NCBI RefSeq assembly: GCF_001039355.2
Contig: NW_019775857.1
Location: 1,415,927-1,451,833 of the forward strand
Length of the DNA stretch: 35,907 nt
Direction of reading: 5' to 3'
From: Lingula anatina
Lineage: Eukaryota > Brachiopoda > Lingulata > Lingulida > Lingulidae
The notes under the pieces were generated by a model. The model saw nothing but the letters and a program-made list of their open reading frames with translations, was not told the origin of the DNA and searched no databases. Position numbers and translations under genes: made by a program. The stretch's first letter is position 1. Each line of letters starts with the position of its first letter. Positions 31,501 through 35,907 of this stretch are shown in pieces.

Positions 31501-34243
31501 ATGAACATCGTTATTCGAAATACCGGGAGGCCTGGAATCCCGAAGTCAGGCAGTGGCCAAGGGAGCAAAATGCAAGATGATGGAGAACAGGTAGTACAAT
31601 CAATTCCCTATTCTTTTTAGTAACTAAGATACTGTAATATTTGCGATAATCCTAGTTTTTCTTTTCGAAACTTAATCTCTGAATTTAATCAAAACTGGAT
31701 AAAATATGGACATCAATCTTACTTAAAGCCCATCGTGCAATAAGAACTGTTGACCTCAATTCTAGTAGATTCTTACATTGAACTTGTCACATTATATTTT
31801 TTTCACTTTTGCACTTTGATTTAAAATTAAATAACACTATTAACGGCGTGTAATGAAAACAGAAATAATGTAGAGAGGGTAACTTTTTTTTCTACTGGGT
31901 GCTGGCAATAATTATTAAGTCATCTGCCTACTGAGGTACAATGGAGCTGTTCAGAAAAGACGTACCCTCGTAGTCTCGAGAACTTTGTAAATAAATGTGC
32001 GATGATGGACTCCTGATGTACTCCACCTTGAGTTCATTACCAAAAAAAAAATTGCTTATCATAACCATGCAACAATCAGAGTCGACAAACATGTCATCAT
32101 TGGGCGAGAGCTCTTAATATTGATTTAGCAAACAATAATTCAGACATGTAAGCGAACGGAAAATGTGACGGAGTTATCGGGAATTATCAAGGTGTGTTTA
32201 TAGTAGTTGAAATCAATCAGAAAGTTAAAGTCTCCATTAGTATGAGCAGGCACGATCAATGGATAGCCACGTCCGTGACGAATGTATTTGAAAGCATTGG
32301 CATCGATTTAGCTGGGAAACGGTGTGTCGACCCGATATTCTTTAGGAAGCTGTTACGTTACTTCAAGTGCTTTATCAACTGCGCTTTGAATAGTGTTACA
32401 AAATGAGTGAAGGAGAAGGTAAAGTGTTTTTATTTTCTTCCCGTCCTTTAAATTTACAGGTCCCCCCTCCGCCGTCCCCCGTCCAAGGAGGGGTGCCCTC
32501 CACCGTAGGAGGCTATGGTAAGTTTGTGACGATTTTTCATCGATTCATCAATTACGATACAACAACGTTTTAACATATATTTCTTTGTCGTAGAATAACT
32601 GTCAATTTTCTAAAAAAAGTTGCTTTCTTTTAAAGTTTCCTTTGTGTTGCCTTTTTGAAGTCTATGATAACAAGAGATTTAGAAAAAAATTGATTCCTAA
32701 AAGTGAAAAAAATTATAATAGAGAGCTTTGCATATTTTTCTTGCAAACAAAAATTGCGTCCTTTGTTTGCTGGAAGCATACAGGGAAGATATCGTGTTAG
32801 TGCATAAATGTCAGTGACGAAGGAATCAACATCTTTGAGTTCTTCCCAACTAAAGCATCAATGCCAACATTTTGGACAACATGCATCTTCGATCTTCTTT
32901 TACTAAACAAACATTGTGGTTCATTAAATACTTAAACATTGCATTTTACGGCTGCATTGACCTTTGAATTCGTCTCAAAAGGGGCATTACATAATTGCAC
33001 TATTCACATCTTCATTCATTTCAAAATTTCTGAATAAAAAGATAAATAATCCGAATTATATCGAAACGTTTTCCCGGGAGCGAAAATAGGTCGCCATTCA
33101 TGTCTTTCAAGGGATATGCATATTTTCTCGTTAATACTCATTGTTCATAGATATCCAGGTTACATATCATTGCCAATGTATAGCACTTCTGGTAATTTCT
33201 GCTATGTGACCTCTGAAAAGCGATTTCCTTGAATGATATTAAAAGCAGGCATGTGAATTATCATGGCGGTCGGGAATATCGATCGTGAAGAAAAACAGAG
33301 AACATTGAGTGGTTCATGTATTGAGTTTCTGCAGACCAGACTTGCATAGTCCACTTATAATCCTTTGGTTTTTCTCAAAGTACAGGGATAATCACAGGTA
33401 CGTAGTTGTTTTTATCTATCTTACACGTTCTTTTTCTTCAGATGTGGATCATGAATATGCTTCCATAATGACAAAGGCTTTGAATTCCTATAAAGATCAC
33501 CGGGAAAGAGAAAGGGTTTTGAACGAGGAGCAAGAATTGATGTTGGCACATGAATATACACGCCCAACGCAGATGTATAATTTTCCAAAGCGTCCACTGT
33601 CCTCACGAGCTAGGTGCCAAAGCGCAAAGCTCAACCGTGGGGTCCGTCCGCTAGGACAACTAAGAAATTCAAGTTCTTTGGAATCGGAACAGTCGGAAGG
33701 CACTGTGCATTGGATAAGCGCAATACCTAAGGTTCCTCAACGGTTGGTATTCAACATTATATGACGTATTTAACGTGACAGCCATTCTTTAGTACGACTA
33801 AACGAATGCAGAGTGAGCCTATGCGTTTAAATTGATTAATATGTATGCCTGCACTCAATAGTTCAATAGATCATGTGAATAATGCAAAGTGCATGTTAAA
33901 GACCTTTGATGAAATACAATGTCTGGTTCAATCAAATGACCTTAAGTATGTAACGATCAAATTCTTCATGTCTAATCTCGACCTGAGGTGCGATTTAAAA
34001 ATGGATTAACGACTTAAAAGGATAACAACTCTTCATATGAGATTCCAAATCCCACAATAAATACAGCACAAAGGAATAAATACAACACAAAGAAATTTAA
34101 TAAATTCCATTTTACCACCAAAACGGTGGTTATCGTAATTATTCGAAATATGTGCTTGCCATCGGACCACTTGGACACTTGACCCTCCATACATGGGTAC
34201 CCAAAAGACACTATCTTTGAATGTCGGAACGGATTCATTAAGA

Positions 34244-34284
<41 letters not shown>

Positions 34285-34683
34285 ACCACCTTTGAATGTC
34301 GGAACGGATTCATTAACCATCGGTAGTTGTGGGAAACTCCATTTTATGGGATTTTTCTCGCCAAAACGAAGAGTTGTTATCCCTTTAACATTCATAAAAC
34401 GATTTTACACAGAGTCAAATATCAGGCCCTGTTCACTTCGAAGTTTGATTTAGTCTCCGCAAAAATGTACGCGATAGCCTCCTTTTTTGTTTGTTTTTAA
34501 TATACCTGATATCAATGTGTGATTAGTCTCTTAGTCATTTATAGGCGACTATCATCATCGGTATCGTGGAGACGGTGAATTGATATTGAATACTTAACAA
34601 ATATTGATCAATTTAAACTAAATTTTCTTTTGCTCAGTATATTCGTTGATTGTATAATGGACACTACTCATGTCTGTTTTGTC

Positions 34684-34720
<37 letters not shown>

Positions 34721-35149
34721 GACTTTATGTCGTATTTTTTAAACTCCATTTCCCCTTCATTTCAACATTTCAGTCCAACGCACAAATTTGCAAATCTACG
34801 GGTGCAATCCGCTAGGCCAACCAGACCGGATTCAAGCGTCAGCAGAATGTCACTGCCTAATATGACAGACTTACGTCACTATAAAAACAAAACCTGGAAA
34901 CACATCAACAGTCACGGGGCTGGGGTATTTACACCCTGTGGAAGTCGTAGGGAATACTATACTATACACCCAGATTGGGTGTCAGAAAACCTGTCAGTTC
35001 AAAAATTATCTTTATCCAACAGACAGTCAGGAAAAGACACAGTAGACGCTGCCACAAGGTTCAAGTCGTCGTCCCTCCCTACCAGACGCTGTAAAAGTGC
35101 GCCCCCACCTAGGAGTCGAAATATTATCACTTGGGAGACGCGACATTAA
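31501..35149 (+). CDS. Orphan gene D (274 aa, 4 exons, repeated R-x-x-S-A motifs), possible ciliary protein
   Basis: Exons 31501-31590, 32460-32517, 33442-33742, 34774-35149 with GT-AG borders; phases 0, 1 and 2 match at all three junctions and give one frame of 275 codons ending in TAA. The protein is basic with no signal or membrane segment. In order: a Gly/Ser-rich start; a Pro-rich stretch VPPPPSPVQGG; a charged helix (ALNSYKDHRERERVLNEEQE) from exon 3; then three similar motifs, RCQSAK, RVQSARP and RCKSAPP; and between the last two an ordered-looking aromatic block (GAGVFTPCGSRREYYTIHPDW). Short R-x-x-S-A-x-P motifs recur in many axonemal and microtubule-associated proteins, and an RFX X-box lies upstream, so a cilium or sperm-tail role is plausible. 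I do not recognise a specific family. The ATG choice is the first in the exon; a non-coding first exon is likely. Confidence 0.7.
34014..34388. mobile_element. TTAA-flanked MITE in gene D intron 3
   Basis: TTAA occurs at 34014-34017 and again at 34385-34388. Between them the left end AAGGATAACAACTCTTC (34018-34034) is the reverse complement of the right end GAAGAGTTGTTATCCCT (34368-34384) with one mismatch. A 367-bp body, 17-bp terminal inverted repeats and a TTAA target duplication describe a non-autonomous DNA transposon with piggyBac-type target preference. There is no coding capacity. It contains an A-tract and a 27-bp direct repeat. Confidence 0.75.
34215..34316. repeat. 27-bp direct repeats around a 34-A tract, inside the MITE
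   Basis: Positions 34215-34241 and 34290-34316 are identical over 27 bases (core GAATGTCGGAACGGATTC) and flank GAATTTT, 34 A and CTACCAC. This could be a retroposed A-tail insertion, or slippage and tandem duplication within the element. The repeats are longer than usual LINE target duplications, and CTACCAC separates the A-tract from the second repeat. Confidence 0.8.
34687..34718. repeat. (AG)16 microsatellite
   Basis: About 16 AG units 55 bases upstream of the last gene D exon, in intron 3. A similar but imperfect GA-rich patch is at 14951-14991, upstream of gene B exon 2. Confidence 0.9.
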
Positions 35150-35181
35150 CACACACACGTACAGGAGTTTCTCAAACGCTC

Positions 35182-35187
35182 AATAAA
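35182..35187 (+). terminator. Gene D polyadenylation signal
   Basis: AATAAA 33 bases after the gene D stop codon, the only canonical hexamer close by. It implies a very short 3'UTR. Confidence 0.5.
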
Positions 35188-35209
35188 CCCAGATGTAATA
35201 GGGATCGTG

Positions 35210-35907
35210 GAATACTAAATCGTTATTTGAACCGAATACCGTCATTTATATTAGACGAGCTTCCTATAATGGACCTCTTTGTAGATACTGATTTTCTTTG
35301 TACCAATCGAGGCAATCGTCTACAATCTATATATACATTAACATAACTTATGCCTCAGCCTATTGTGTTATTCCATTGAAATAGGCATTCGACATATGTA
35401 GCCTATATTTAGTGTGAATGAAGGATTTCAATTTTTAGGTGCTAATATCTGTGACTCTGGTCAGATTACTTCCTGGGAGATGGATACTAAGACGGTTGCC
35501 CGCTTCCTAGCCTGTAATTAGGCATTTGTGATTTATCTGAACACTGTATGTAGGTAAAATATGCTTCAAGCCAGTATCATAATATAAACATTTACCAAGA
35601 ATTTGTCCAGTTTACATAATATAACCACTTTTGTGAAAAGATTGTTTACAATTTTCCAAGTGTTTCATTTTACCTAAATCACGAGCGCTGTATAACGCAG
35701 GGCAACACCCGCAAATTACACTGGAGACAAATTTTAATAATCCAAGATGATACCAACTAGAATGACAAATTGCAATGGAAGTTGGAAATTGCATGAAGTA
35801 TGCATTGTGTTGATGTGCCACATACCAATTATCAGTCATAGATCTCAAGTAAGAAAATCAATTTTTATTTCTTGCCACACATAATGTCTAAAAAAAAAAA
35901 AAAAAAA
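35210..35907. other. Sequence 3' of gene D, no gene seen
   Basis: AT-rich, without a convincing open frame or motif. The window stops in a run of 19 A; this looks like a contig edge in a homopolymer rather than a transcript tail. Confidence 0.5.

Noticed and set aside
32194-32406. 70-codon frame between gene D exons 1 and 2
   Set aside because: It lies in the intron, its frame does not fit splicing to exon 32460-32517 without breaking the gene D frame, and it shows no known motif.
34193-34453. Open frames with poly-Lys or poly-Phe runs
   Set aside because: They come from the A-tract and repeats of the MITE, not a gene.
1-35907. CRISPR arrays, operons, bacterial promoters, tRNA and rRNA genes
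   Set aside because: The window is intron-containing animal DNA; no regularly spaced repeats, tRNA B-box-like GGTTCGAATCC or rRNA-like sequence was seen.

Overview
The window is animal nuclear DNA: AT-rich, intron-containing genes with GT-AG splice sites, AATAAA signals, microsatellites and decayed DNA transposons. The recognised proteins are metazoan (DAZAP1-type hnRNP; mitochondrial HTRA2/Omi). Compact intron sizes, high apparent heterozygosity and several orphan genes suggest a marine invertebrate, probably lophotrochozoan or mollusc-like. That placement is inference; no marker gene fixes the species.

Layout. 1-5.6 kb: the 3' two thirds of a DAZAP1-like gene (+), entering at the end of RRM2 and running through a Gly/Pro/Ala/Gln/Tyr-rich tail to the DAZAP1-type C-terminus. 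6.2-7.2 kb: orphan gene A (-), convergent with DAZAP1. 7.25-9.79 kb: a second copy of the block 4712-7245 (last DAZAP1 exon, 3'UTR and gene A), joined at a single N. 9.8-14.0 kb: gene-poor, with a 196-base N gap inside a 62-bp-arm inverted repeat and a long TA microsatellite. 14.06-16.5 kb: orphan gene B (+, two exons). 17.96-19.25 kb: orphan gene C (-, one exon). 19.3-24.6 kb: no gene seen. 24.62-29.16 kb: complete seven-exon HTRA2, with a dead Tc1/mariner fragment in intron 1. 29.46-31.05 kb: a second near-identical block pair, also joined at a single N, each copy carrying an RFX-type X-box. 31.5-35.15 kb: four-exon orphan gene D (+) with repeated R-x-x-S-A motifs and a TTAA-flanked MITE in its last intron.

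Main points. (i) Genes A, B and C share a 12-residue N-terminal signature, S-[MI]-L-[AT]-Y-[ST]-[EQ]-R-[ML]-x-x-I, in otherwise disordered-looking proteins; I read them as a local cluster of an unrecognised, fast-diverging family. (ii) Both near-identical tandem blocks meet at exactly one N, which points to two haplotypes laid end to end rather than true duplications, so gene A and the last DAZAP1 exon are probably counted twice. (iii) Gene D lies downstream of a perfect X-box followed by a strong splice donor, which with its R-x-x-S-A motifs suggests a ciliary or axonemal protein. No function is assigned to A-C.
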